From an uncultured Saprospirales bacterium (lineage in GTDB: Bacteria; Bacteroidota; Bacteroidia; Chitinophagales; JADIYW01), in NCBI GenBank assembly GCA_938008535.1, contig CALLKF010000005.1:1-64000 (forward strand): DNA of 64,000 nt, read 5' to 3'. The notes beneath the pieces were generated by a model that did not search any database, had not been told where the DNA came from, and worked only from the letters and a program-made list of their open reading frames with translations. Position 1 is the stretch's first letter; every line of letters starts with the position of its first letter. Both the position numbers and the translations under genes were made by a program. This document shows, piece by piece, positions 8,838 through 17,228 of the stretch.

Positions 8838-10193
8838 TTAATTAATTGTAATCTTCACTCTAATTACACGTGTTTTATCAGCTTCTAAAATAAGGAACGT
8901 ATACTTTTTAAATTTCAGTTCGTCGCCTTCTACAGGAATTTCAGTATTTAATTCTAAAATTAAACCAGCTAAAGAGTCTGCATCGCCACGAATTTCTTCA
9001 AAGGTAGTGCTTGAAATTTCGAGTACTTTACAAACGTCATTTAATGCAGTTTTTCCTTCAAAAATAAAATTATTTGAATCTATTTTTTTAAAATCAATCT
9101 CACTGGCATCGTCAAATTCATCTTTAATATCACCAATTACTTCTTCTAAAATATCTTCTAAAGTAACAATACCTGAACTGCCACCATATTCGTCAACTAC
9201 GATTGCCATGTGTACTCGTTTAGTTTGAAAGTCTTCTAACAAGTCATCAATTTTTTTATTTTCAGGAACAAAAAAAGCTGGTTTTACAATTTCTATCCAA
9301 TTAAAATCTTCGCCAGCATTTAAATGTTTTAGCAAATCTTTAATGTATAAAATTCCAACAATTTTATCAATATCATCTTTAAAAATTGGAATGCGAGAAT
9401 ATCCAGATTCGCGAACGATTTTCAGCAATTCTGGAAATGTAGTGTCATGGTCAATAGCAACCATGTCCATGCGTGAACACATAATTTGCGAAACCGTGAT
9501 ATTGCCAAATTTTACTATACTTTTTAAAATTTTCGTATCGTTTTTTGCCGATTCATCTTTATCGCGTGAAGTTGTAATGTCAATGGCGTCATCAATATCT
9601 TGAGCAGAGACATTTTTGCCAGCGCCTTCTAATCTTTTTTCAAAAAAAGCAGAAGTTGCAATCAATGTTTTTACAAATGGTGAAAATAAGACACTAAAAA
9701 ACTGAATTGGCTTTATTAATAAGCGCGCTACTTTTATATTGTTTTGTGATGCGTAAATTTTTGGTATTACTTCAGCAAATAGTACAATTATAAAAGTTTC
9801 AAAAGATACTTTTATAATAAATTCTATGGTTTTGTGTTGTTCTAAGAATTCGTGTTGTATGCATATTTCTATTAAATTCTCAAATAATAAAACAATAGTT
9901 AAGCTGAATAACGTAATTGATAATAAAATAGTAGCTAATAATCTTCGAGGTTTGTTTACAAAATCGAAAATGGTTTTGTCAAGTTGGTCACCATCTCTTT
10001 CCATTTTTTGTAATTGATGATAATCTAAAGAAAAGAGAGCAACTTCAGTAGAGCTCATCATTCCGGTAAGAAACAATAAAATCAAGATTCCAATTATTTC
10101 GTAAATAGCCGAAATATTAAACGGATTGAAAATCTCGTTCCAAGGAATTGTTAACAGAAATACAGTACAGTATCGTATGGGAATTTCGTCCAA
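8838..10193 (-). CDS. gldE: Gliding motility-associated membrane protein GldE
   Basis: A 451-residue protein of the HlyC/CorC (CNNM-like) architecture. A DUF21 membrane domain with about four hydrophobic segments (residues 25-175, including GMMSSTEVALFSL and FAEVIPKIYA) is followed by a CBS pair (about 225-345; IVGILYIKDLLKHL and GSSGIVTLEDILEEVIGDI) and a C-terminal CorC_HlyC domain (about 365-445). Alone, this architecture would suggest an ion transporter, but its place directly before gldD and after ssb identifies it as GldE. The start is 24 bp after the ssb stop. Confidence 0.9.
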   Translation of the reverse strand: MDEIPIRYCTVFLLTIPWNEIFNPFNISAIYEIIGILILLFLTGMMSSTEVALFSLDYHQLQKMERDGDQLDKTIFDFVNKPRRLLATILLSITLFSLTIVLLFENLIEICIQHEFLEQHKTIEFIIKVSFETFIIVLFAEVIPKIYASQNNIKVARLLIKPIQFFSVLFSPFVKTLIATSAFFEKRLEGAGKNVSAQDIDDAIDITTSRDKDESAKNDTKILKSIVKFGNITVSQIMCSRMDMVAIDHDTTFPELLKIVRESGYSRIPIFKDDIDKIVGILYIKDLLKHLNAGEDFNWIEIVKPAFFVPENKKIDDLLEDFQTKRVHMAIVVDEYGGSSGIVTLEDILEEVIGDIKDEFDDASEIDFKKIDSNNFIFEGKTALNDVCKVLEISSTTFEEIRGDADSLAGLILELNTEIPVEGDELKFKKYTFLILEADKTRVIRVKITIN

Positions 10194-10217
10194 GGTTTTT
10201 GCAATTATTTTATTTCA

Positions 10218-10652
10218 TTAAAAAGGCAAATCATCATCAAAAGTTGGTTCCGTAATTGTTTCTGATGAATTGGTGTCAGCAGATTTATTTTCGTTGCTAC
10301 TTTGTTGAGTGTTGCCACTTGATTCTTTTTTATCCAATAACTGAAAATTTTCTACAACGATTTCGGTAGTATATCTTTTGTGTCCTTCTTTGTCTTCCCA
10401 AGATCGTGTTCTCAATTTTCCTTCCACAAATATAGTATTTCCTTTCTTTAAAATACGCTCTGCACGTTCTGCTACACCACGCCACATTACAATATTGTGC
10501 CATTCTGTTTGTTCTGTGTAGGTTCCATCCTGATTTTTATAGGATTCATTAGTCGCTAAAGGAAAATTACAAACAGTTGTTGTTGCATTTATCTTTCGTA
10601 CTTCAGGATCTTTTCCTAATCGACCGATTAATATTACTTTATTAACACTCAT
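10218..10652 (-). CDS. ssb: Single-stranded DNA-binding protein
   Basis: A 144-residue SSB. The OB fold covers about residues 1-108 (MSVNKVILIGRLGKDPEVR; WHNIVMWRGVAERAERIL; GKLRTRSWEDKEGHKRYTTE). A flexible Ser/Asn/Glu-rich linker follows, and the protein ends in the acidic tip DDDLPF that docks partner repair proteins. Length is typical. It lies between mutY and gldE, an arrangement conserved in Bacteroidota. It may be one of several ssb genes in the genome. Confidence 0.96.
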   Translation of the reverse strand: MSVNKVILIGRLGKDPEVRKINATTTVCNFPLATNESYKNQDGTYTEQTEWHNIVMWRGVAERAERILKKGNTIFVEGKLRTRSWEDKEGHKRYTTEIVVENFQLLDKKESSGNTQQSSNENKSADTNSSETITEPTFDDDLPF

Positions 10653-10713
10653 AACATTCGAATTTAGGTTACAAATTTATTGAGCTTGACTTAAATCAAT
10701 TATAATTGCTAAT

Positions 10714-11760
10714 CTAAGATATAAAAATTAATCTGTTTTCCAAATAAGAACGTATGATTTTTGGAAAAGCATAATTTAAAATGCCGCTTTTTTTAATTTT
10801 AAGATATGAATTATCCAATTTTGGCAATTTTTCTATACTGATTTCGTAAAAATATCCATTTATATGTTGATGTGAAAGCGTTTGTTTGTAGGATAATGGT
10901 TGATTGATGATTGAAGATTGATGATCGATTTTTTTTATAAAATCACTATCGTCTATTGACCATTGACCATTAGTTTCCTCTACAGGAAATTCAAACAAAC
11001 CATTCCAAATATCATTTTCTGTGCGTTGCTTGATGTAGATATTTTTTGAATCGTATAAAACAAAATAATGAAAATGCCGTTCGTTTTTTATGAGTTTTTT
11101 AGATTTGATTGGCAATAAATTAATTTTATTTAATTGTAGTGCTTTGCACTCAGAACTAAATGGACATTTTTCGCACAACGGATTTTGCGGTTTACACATT
11201 ATTGCGCCAAAATCCATAATTGCCTGATTGTAAACAGAAGGATTTTTTTTATCTAATAAATCATCAGCCAGTTTTTGAAAAGTTGATTTTCCAATGGTTG
11301 AATCTATTGGTGTTTCAATACCAAAAACTCTTGACAAAACACGATAAACATTACCATCTAAAACAGCATGTGGCAAATCATAAGCAAACGATGAAATAGC
11401 TGCAGCCGTATAATTTCCGATGCCTTTTAACTGTAAAATTTCTGCATGCGTTTCAGGGAATTTTCCGTTGTGATGTTGCATAATTTGTTTCGCAGCAACA
11501 TGCAAATTTCGTGCACGCGAATAATAACCTAAACCTTCCCAAAGTTTTAATACATCATCTAACGGCGCGTTTGCCAATTTTTTTACGCTTGGATATTGTT
11601 TAATAAATGCTAAATAATAAGGCGTTCCTTGTTCTACGCGTGTTTGCTGCAAAATAATTTCTGACAACCAAATTTTATACGCATCATTCGTTTTTTTCCA
11701 TGGCAAATTCCTGCTTGTCGGATTGTACCATTCTAACAATTTTCTGGAAAAAGATTTCAT
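10714..11760 (-). CDS. mutY: A/G-specific adenine glycosylase MutY
   Basis: Removes adenine mispaired with 8-oxoguanine. I start at the ATG at 11760 (MKSFSRKLLEWY; 348 residues), because the upstream extension from 11808 is not MutY-like. Catalytic Glu34 lies in WLSEIILQQTRV, the helix-hairpin-helix LKGIGNYTAAAI spans about 111-122, and catalytic Asp135 is in DGNVYRV. The 4Fe-4S ligands follow the C-x6-C-x2-C-x5-C pattern in MCKPQNPLCEKCPFSSEC. A NUDIX-like 8-oxoG recognition domain follows. Between the two lies a low-complexity insert (about residues 263-286) encoded by heptanucleotide repeats. It heads the ssb-gldE-gldD-recG block. Confidence 0.95.
   Translation of the reverse strand: MKSFSRKLLEWYNPTSRNLPWKKTNDAYKIWLSEIILQQTRVEQGTPYYLAFIKQYPSVKKLANAPLDDVLKLWEGLGYYSRARNLHVAAKQIMQHHNGKFPETHAEILQLKGIGNYTAAAISSFAYDLPHAVLDGNVYRVLSRVFGIETPIDSTIGKSTFQKLADDLLDKKNPSVYNQAIMDFGAIMCKPQNPLCEKCPFSSECKALQLNKINLLPIKSKKLIKNERHFHYFVLYDSKNIYIKQRTENDIWNGLFEFPVEETNGQWSIDDSDFIKKIDHQSSIINQPLSYKQTLSHQHINGYFYEISIEKLPKLDNSYLKIKKSGILNYAFPKIIRSYLENRLIFIS
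10902..10971. repeat. Heptanucleotide tandem repeats inside mutY
   Basis: Two short blocks lie within the mutY frame. The first, 10902-10929, has four 7-mers: GATTGAT, GATTGAA, GATTGAT, GATCGAT. The second, 10955-10971, is ATTGACC twice plus ATT. They encode a polar insert between the iron-sulfur and NUDIX-like domains. The ATTGACC unit recurs inside the glycosyltransferase gene at 51052-51072. Confidence 0.75.
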
Positions 11761-11898
11761 GTGTTTATTTCTATTGTTTCTTATGAAGCACATGGAATAT
11801 CCTAACAAACAATCTTAATTGTTATAGAAATTTAAAATGGATATTGCATTGAGATTCGAAGATAGGATTTTATTTTTTATAGAACGATGTGTTTTAAA

Positions 11899-12849
11899 TT
11901 ACCATCTTGCATTCATCCAATTTCTTTGTCTCTCTTTCGTGAGAAAAGTCCAGGCAACAATGCGACTTACTTTGTTTCCTTGTGCCATTTCAATTGTTTT
12001 TACTTCAATAGCTTCAGCTTTTTTTAGTGCATGGTAAATACTTTTTAAATTAGATTGTTTGGAAATCAAACTGGTAAACCAAAAACAATGATCGCTGAAA
12101 ATTTTGCTTTCTAAAATCATGGTTTCTACAAATTTTACTTCACCACCATCGCACCATAATTCATTATTTTTTCCGCCAAAATTCAGCGTAACTTTTTGTG
12201 TTTTTTTAGAATTTAAATTATTGATCTTGCGCATCGTTCCAGCTTGTGCTTCTTGCAACGATATGTGAAATGGTGGATTGCAAATCGTTACATCAAAGCG
12301 TTCATTTTCTTTTATGATACCAGCAAAAATATTTTTAGGATTTGGCTGCAATCTCAATTCAATTTTATCTTTTAAAAATGGATTTGATTCGATGATTTGA
12401 TGTGCATTTTCAATAGCAATTTTGTCAATGTCTGCGCCAACAAAATGCCAATTATATTCGTAAGCTCCAATAATTGGATACACACAATTAGCACCAACGC
12501 CAATATCTAAACAGTTTATGTTTCTGGCAAATTTATTATTATTTGTGCTTGCTAATAAATCTGCAATATGATGAATATAATCAGCGCGACCTGGAATTGG
12601 CGGACACAAATAATTTGCAGGAATATTCCAGTTTTCGATGTTATAAAAATGTTTAAGAAGTGCTTTGTTCAGCATTTTCACAGCTTCAGGATTTGCAAAA
12701 TCGATCGATTCATCGTTGTATTTATTCAATTTTACAAATGGTTCAAAGTCAGCACAACTTTCTATCAATTGCTTAAAATCATATCGTTCACGATGTTTAT
12801 TTCGTGGATGCAATTCTGATTTTTGAGTTTGCGGTTTTTTGTAGAGCAT
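11899..12849 (-). CDS. rlmF: 23S rRNA (adenine-1618 N6) methyltransferase RlmF
   Basis: A 316-residue SAM-dependent methyltransferase. The N-terminal LHPRNKHRERYDFKQLI and the GRADYIHHIADLL segment are characteristic of RlmF. The SAM-binding loop appears as LDIGVGANCVYPIIG (about residues 115-129), and the catalytic N6-adenine motif is NPPF in DVTICNPPFHIS. The C-terminus KERQRNWMNARW is also typical. It methylates A1618 of 23S rRNA. The gene lies upstream of mutY on the same strand, separated by 138 bp, and diverges from the HU gene. Confidence 0.93.
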   Translation of the reverse strand: MLYKKPQTQKSELHPRNKHRERYDFKQLIESCADFEPFVKLNKYNDESIDFANPEAVKMLNKALLKHFYNIENWNIPANYLCPPIPGRADYIHHIADLLASTNNNKFARNINCLDIGVGANCVYPIIGAYEYNWHFVGADIDKIAIENAHQIIESNPFLKDKIELRLQPNPKNIFAGIIKENERFDVTICNPPFHISLQEAQAGTMRKINNLNSKKTQKVTLNFGGKNNELWCDGGEVKFVETMILESKIFSDHCFWFTSLISKQSNLKSIYHALKKAEAIEVKTIEMAQGNKVSRIVAWTFLTKERQRNWMNARW

Positions 12850-12995
12850 TTTAAGCGTAATTAGTTATAAAAACGCAACCTACGAGGTTGATTTTGTTAA
12901 ATTGCATCTTTCAACATTAAAAAAACTCTAATTTAGTGGATATTAGTAAATTAGATAAAAAAAAATTGCATTTTTGCAGTTCAATAAACATAACC

Positions 12996-13298
12996 ATGAG
13001 AAAAGCAGATATTATTACCACCATTTCAGAAAAAACAGGCGTTCCTAAAGTTGATGTATTAGTAGCGATGGAAGCATTTTTTAAAGAAGTTAAAGATACT
13101 TTAGCAGACGGCGAAAACTTATATGTTCGCGGTTTTGGTAGTTTTATTGTAAAAACACGTAAGGCTAAAATCGGTCGTAACATTAAGAAAAATATTGCGA
13201 TTGAAATTCCTGAACACCAAATTCCAGCGTTTAAACCTTCTAAAGTTTTTGTAGAGCAAATTAAAGAAGCAAGCGTTAAAAATAAAATAGCTAAATAA
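12996..13298 (+). CDS. HU/IHF-family DNA-binding protein
   Basis: A 100-residue histone-like protein. The start at 12996 gives MRKADIITTISEKTGVPK, the normal HU N-terminus; the longer frame from 12936 adds 20 unrelated residues. The beta-arm region GFGSFIVKTRKAKIGRNIKK and the following IPEHQIPAFKPSKVF match the DNA-binding arm and family C-terminus. It bends and compacts DNA. A CATTTTTG box at 12969-12976 (one mismatch from TAnnTTTG) fits a promoter 19 bp before the ATG. An HU gene next to the gliding-mutY region is a conserved arrangement in the phylum. Confidence 0.94.
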   Translation: MRKADIITTISEKTGVPKVDVLVAMEAFFKEVKDTLADGENLYVRGFGSFIVKTRKAKIGRNIKKNIAIEIPEHQIPAFKPSKVFVEQIKEASVKNKIAK

Positions 13299-13307
13299 TA
13301 TTTTATT

Positions 13308-14147
13308 GTGCAAAAAGGGCAACTCATTTTAGGATTTGGAACGTTGGCGTTGGCTTTTGCTCTTTATTTTGGCGGAAAAACAGTTCAAAAAAAAGCAGAT
13401 ACTCATGCTGTTTCTAAAATAGAAGGCATTTCATTAGAGCAATACGCTCAATTGCAAATAGCAAAATTATCAGATTCCTCTAAAACAACCGTATCATCTC
13501 TATTGGTTCAATTAAAAGAAGCTAATAAGATTGATACAACAAAAACAAAAGAAATTAATTTGCAACTATCAAGATTTTGGAAAAATATTGGTAACGAAGC
13601 ACTTGGAACTTATTATTTCTATCAATTTGCACAAATTGATCAAACTAAAGACGTTTTGGCAAATGCTGGTGACGCATTAGTGAGTGCATATAAAAACGGT
13701 GCTGATTCTACAATTTCAAATAATTTAATTACCTTTGCGCTCCGTTCTTACGAGCAAGCCGCTCAAAAGGATGGTCGCGATATAGAATTGCAGATTAAAA
13801 TAGCTGATGTGTATGTACAAGGTTCGCAGGAACCAATGAAAGGAATTGGAATTTTAAGGCATTTAGCAGATAGCTTACCAGATAATGTAACTGTTTCATT
13901 AGCATTAGGACGGCTATCTATTCAATCTGGACAATTTGATAAAGCGAAAGAGCGATTTAAAAAGGTGTTACTGTTAGAACCACAAAATACAGAAGCGTTG
14001 TATTTTTTGGCAATCACTGAAGCACAACTTGGACATGATGAAGAAGCTATTCGATTGTTTGAAATGTGCAAGACACTTGTAAATAAAGAAGATTTTAATA
14101 AAGAAATAGACGAAATCGTCAACAGTTTAAAAAATAAAAAAGTTTAA
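13308..14147 (+). CDS. TPR-repeat protein with N-terminal membrane anchor
   Basis: A 279-residue protein starting at a GTG 9 bp after the HU stop. An N-terminal hydrophobic segment (ILGFGTLALAFALYFGG, about residues 7-23) probably anchors it in the inner membrane. The remainder is helical, with recognisable TPRs in the C-terminal half: VSLALGRLSIQSGQFDKAKE and ALYFLAITEAQLGHDEEAIR (about 198-255). Its position between HU and the RNase E/G gene recurs in Bacteroidota. The role is unknown; TPRs suggest protein-protein contacts. Confidence 0.8.
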   Translation: MQKGQLILGFGTLALAFALYFGGKTVQKKADTHAVSKIEGISLEQYAQLQIAKLSDSSKTTVSSLLVQLKEANKIDTTKTKEINLQLSRFWKNIGNEALGTYYFYQFAQIDQTKDVLANAGDALVSAYKNGADSTISNNLITFALRSYEQAAQKDGRDIELQIKIADVYVQGSQEPMKGIGILRHLADSLPDNVTVSLALGRLSIQSGQFDKAKERFKKVLLLEPQNTEALYFLAITEAQLGHDEEAIRLFEMCKTLVNKEDFNKEIDEIVNSLKNKKV

Positions 14148-14149
14148 TT

Positions 14150-14239
14150 ATGCCTTGCGGAAAAAAAAGAAAGCGTCATAAGATTGCGACGCACAAAAGA
14201 AAGAAAAGACTAAGAAAAAACCGTCACAAGAAAAAATAG
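14150..14239 (+). CDS. AURKAIP1/COX24-domain ribosomal peptide (bS22/mS38-like)
   Basis: A 29-residue, extremely basic peptide (begins MPCGKKRKRHKIATHKRKK, ends RHKKK) starting two bases after the TPR gene's stop. It matches the short AURKAIP1/COX24-domain proteins of Bacteroidota, homologues of mitochondrial mS38 and mycobacterial bS22, which sit in the small ribosomal subunit near the decoding region. Fifteen or more of the 29 residues are Lys/Arg/His. Its place in front of the RNase E/G gene is conserved in relatives. Size makes it easy to miss. Ribosome association is inferred from the family. Confidence 0.88.
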   Translation: MPCGKKRKRHKIATHKRKKRLRKNRHKKK

Positions 14240-14252
14240 GTAAAAATTATTG

Positions 14253-14288
14253 GTTATAAGATAAACGTTATCCGTTTTATCTTATAAC
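14253..14288 (+). promoter_or_regulatory. 13-bp stem-loop in the rng leader
   Basis: GTTATAAGATAAA (14253-14265) pairs perfectly with TTTATCTTATAAC (14276-14288) across a 10-base loop, 30 bases before the RNase gene's ATG. No T-run follows, so it is not a standard terminator. It could be a processing or autoregulatory site in the leader, by analogy with the rne leader in E. coli; this is inference. Confidence 0.5.
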
Positions 14289-14318
14289 TTATAACGTATA
14301 ACCATTAACATATCACAC

Positions 14319-15860
14319 ATGATTAAAGAATTAGTAGTACACGCTAATTCCAAAGGTGTTGAAATTGCGCTTCTTGAAAACAAAAAATTAGTCGAATACC
14401 ATCTAGATGCCTACGACAAAGAGGGCTTTGGTGCTGGAGATATTTACTTAGGACGAGTAAAAAAATTAAATCCAGGATTAAATGCTGCTTTTATCGAAAT
14501 TGGACACGAAAAAGATGCTTTTATACATTATTCTGATTTGAGTCCATACATTCGATCTGTTCGCAGGTTCAGTTCGGATGCTTTCAAAGGCGAACAATCA
14601 CACTTATTGGATACTTTTTATCTTGAGCCACATATTCCAAAAGATGGCCAGATAGACAACGTCTTAGAAAAAGGAGATATTCTCATTTTTCAAATTTCTA
14701 AAGAAGCAATTTCTACCAAAGGACCTCGCTTAACTTGCGAACTGTCTATTGCAGGACGCTATTTGGTATTAGTACCATTCACCAATTCTATTGGAATTTC
14801 TAAAAAAATTGATAAACCTGAAGAACGTGAGCGATTATTAGATTTAATGCATAAAATAAAGCCAAAAAATTTTGGGTTTGTAGTTAGAACGAATGCTGAA
14901 GGTTTAGGAATAGATGAATTGAAGCACGATGTAGAAAATCTGATGAATAAATGGAAAGTGATGACCGAAAATATGCGTTATCAAAATCCACCAAAAGTGC
15001 TTTTGAAAGAAATGAATAAAACTTTTTCAATTGTGCGTGATTTGATGAATGATAGTTTTTCAAAAATCATTACAGACAATGCTACGTTGCATGGCGATTT
15101 AAAAGCATATTTGAAAGAACATTCACCAGAACATTCATCTATTTTAGAAAAATATGATGAAGCGACTCCTTTATTTGAAAAATTTGATGTAAGTCGTCAA
15201 GTAAAAACTGCGTTTGGAAAAACAGTTACTTTAAAAAGCGGTGCCTATGTTATTTTAGAACATACCGAAGCTTTGCATGTTATTGATGTAAACAGTGGAC
15301 CAAAAGTTAAAAAGGACGTTGAACAAGATACGCACGCATTTAACATTAATGTTGAAGCTGCTAATGAAGTGGCGCGACAATTGCGTTTGCGCGATATTGG
15401 TGGAATTATTGTGATTGATTTTATTGATATGAAATCATCAGACTATAAACACAAATTATACGATGCAATGCAGGAAGCGATGAAAACCGACAAAGCTCGT
15501 CATGTAATTTTGCCAATTAGTAAATTTGGCTTGATGGAAATTACGCGCCAACGAATGAAAGAGCAAGTAATTGTAGATACGCGTGAGCCGATGCTGCATG
15601 CAAACAGCAAATACAAAGTTGATCAACCATTACAAATTATCGACAATATCAAATCGGAATTGCACCATTTGAAAACACATAAAGAAACTAATTTCCTTTT
15701 GTATGTGCATCCATTTATTTATTCGTTTTTGAAACAAGATACTTTCTCCTTTAGAATGAAATGGTATTCCAGAATAAAAAAATGGGTTCGTTTAATTCAA
15801 GATTCATCACTAAGTTTAGGTGAATACAAAATCGTTACTAAAAACGGCGAAAAGGTTTAG
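14319..15860 (+). CDS. rng: Ribonuclease E/G family protein
   Basis: A 513-residue endoribonuclease of the RNase E/G family, acting in rRNA maturation and mRNA decay. An S1 domain (about residues 36-130; GDIYLGRVKKLNPGLNAAFI) is followed by the catalytic DNase I-like core. The Mg-binding aspartates are in VIDVNSG and IIVIDFIDM (about 325 and 363). The zinc-link motif CPxCxGxG, expected shortly after TRQRMKEQ, is absent: the sequence there reads VDTREPMLHANSKYKV, with no cysteine. Length fits RNase G rather than the long RNase E. It follows the bS22-like peptide after 79 bp. Confidence 0.93.
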   Translation: MIKELVVHANSKGVEIALLENKKLVEYHLDAYDKEGFGAGDIYLGRVKKLNPGLNAAFIEIGHEKDAFIHYSDLSPYIRSVRRFSSDAFKGEQSHLLDTFYLEPHIPKDGQIDNVLEKGDILIFQISKEAISTKGPRLTCELSIAGRYLVLVPFTNSIGISKKIDKPEERERLLDLMHKIKPKNFGFVVRTNAEGLGIDELKHDVENLMNKWKVMTENMRYQNPPKVLLKEMNKTFSIVRDLMNDSFSKIITDNATLHGDLKAYLKEHSPEHSSILEKYDEATPLFEKFDVSRQVKTAFGKTVTLKSGAYVILEHTEALHVIDVNSGPKVKKDVEQDTHAFNINVEAANEVARQLRLRDIGGIIVIDFIDMKSSDYKHKLYDAMQEAMKTDKARHVILPISKFGLMEITRQRMKEQVIVDTREPMLHANSKYKVDQPLQIIDNIKSELHHLKTHKETNFLLYVHPFIYSFLKQDTFSFRMKWYSRIKKWVRLIQDSSLSLGEYKIVTKNGEKV

Positions 15861-15900
15861 GTATAGCAATTCAATTTGTGCTCTATAAGTTAATTGTAGT

Positions 15901-15920
15901 ATACAATGATTTTATTGTAT
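15901..15920 (+). terminator. Weak hairpin downstream of rng
   Basis: ATACAAT (15901-15907) pairs with ATTGTAT (15914-15920) around a six-base loop, 40 bp after the rng stop. It is AT-only apart from one G-C pair and has no strong T-run, so termination is possible but doubtful. Confidence 0.3.
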
Positions 15921-15976
15921 GTCTTTATCAATCTATTTTATTCTGGATTATCTTTCATAAACCGAACTCAGCTTAA

Positions 15977-15984
15977 TATCTTTG
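15977..15984 (+). promoter_or_regulatory. Bacteroidota -7 box four bases before an ATG
   Basis: TATCTTTG is a perfect TAnnTTTG box. A TTTC (15953-15956) twenty bases upstream is one base from the -33 TTTG. The ATG at 15989 lies four bases after the box, so transcription would start at or very near the A of the start codon, suggesting a leaderless mRNA. Confidence 0.5.
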
Positions 15985-15988
15985 TATA

Positions 15989-17176
15989 ATGTTATCTCAA
16001 CGACAACTATTTTTACAACATGTAGCTCAAACATCAGATGCACCACTTGGCTTGGAAATTGAAAAAGCTGAAGGCGTTTTTTTGTACGATACTTTTGGAA
16101 AAAAATACATCGATTTAATTTCAGGAATTAATGTCAGTGTATTAGGTCATTGCCATCCAAAAATTGTACATGCTATACAAATGCAAGCTGCAAAGTATGC
16201 GCACACAATGGTCTATGGTGAGTTTATTCAGGCACCTCAAGTGCAGTTAGCAAAATATATAGTTGATTTACTACCAAAAAATTTAAATTCAGTTTACTTC
16301 ACTAATTCTGGAACAGAAGCAACAGAAGGTGCGATGAAATTGGCAAAACGTTTTACTGGAAGAACCGAAATTATTTCTTGTTTAAAGTCGTATCACGGTA
16401 GCACGCAAGGTGCGCTGAGTTTGTTAGGTGATGAATATTTTAAATCCGCATTTCGCCCATTGTTGCCTGATACACGACAAATTCGATATAATACTATTGA
16501 CGATATAAATTTTATTACCCAAAAAACAGCGGCTGTTTTTATCGAACCAGTACAAGCAGAATCAGGCATTACGGTTCCAGATATTGATTATTTAAAAAAG
16601 ATTCGTACGCGTTGTGATGAAACCGGAACCTTGTTGGTGTTTGATGAAATTCAAACTGGTTGTGGTAGAACGGGTACTTTTTTTCGATTTGAAAAAGAAA
16701 ATGTAGTGCCAGATATTTTGTTATTAGCAAAAGGTTTTGGTGGTGGTTTGCCGTTAGGTTGTTTTATTTCGAGCAAAGAAATAATGTGGAGTTTAACCAA
16801 TAATCCAGTGCTTGGACACATTACAACTTTTGGTGGAAATGCTATATGTTGCGCTGCTTCATTGGCTTGCCTGCAAACGATTGTCGATGAAAAATTAGTT
16901 GAAACTGTAAATCAAAAAGCAACTTTATTTTTAGAATTATTACAACATCATTCCATAAAAAAAATTACACATTGCGGTTTGATGATGGCAATTCATTTAG
17001 ATAATTTTACCAACTTGCGTAAAGTAATTGATGTATGTTTGAAAAATGGATTGATTACAGATTGGTTTTTATTTGCCGATAATTGTATGCGCATTGCACC
17101 ACCTTTAATTATTACAGAAGAAGAAATAAAACAATCGTGTGCCATTATTTTAAATTCGTTGGATGAAGTATATTAA
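15989..17176 (+). CDS. Class III aminotransferase (acetylornithine/aspartate aminotransferase family)
   Basis: A 395-residue PLP-dependent fold-type I enzyme. Motifs in order: YIDLISGINVSVLGHCHP (about 39-56), the PLP phosphate site NSGTEATEGAMKLA, FIEPVQAESG, the DEIQTGCGRTG segment with the cofactor Asp, and the Schiff-base lysine in LLAKGFGGGLPLG. The family moves amino groups between ornithine-type omega-amines or related substrates and 2-oxoglutarate. No biosynthetic neighbours define the substrate, so I leave the symbol blank. The promoter box abuts the start. Confidence 0.85.
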   Translation: MLSQRQLFLQHVAQTSDAPLGLEIEKAEGVFLYDTFGKKYIDLISGINVSVLGHCHPKIVHAIQMQAAKYAHTMVYGEFIQAPQVQLAKYIVDLLPKNLNSVYFTNSGTEATEGAMKLAKRFTGRTEIISCLKSYHGSTQGALSLLGDEYFKSAFRPLLPDTRQIRYNTIDDINFITQKTAAVFIEPVQAESGITVPDIDYLKKIRTRCDETGTLLVFDEIQTGCGRTGTFFRFEKENVVPDILLLAKGFGGGLPLGCFISSKEIMWSLTNNPVLGHITTFGGNAICCAASLACLQTIVDEKLVETVNQKATLFLELLQHHSIKKITHCGLMMAIHLDNFTNLRKVIDVCLKNGLITDWFLFADNCMRIAPPLIITEEEIKQSCAIILNSLDEVY

Positions 17177-17228
17177 AATTAGCAGTGTTTCACAAAGTTA
17201 ACGTTTCTAAAAAAGTAAAATTTACGAT

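Noticed and set aside
12936..12995. Longer start for the HU gene
   Set aside because: The 20 extra residues are not HU-like; the ATG at 12996 gives the family N-terminus.
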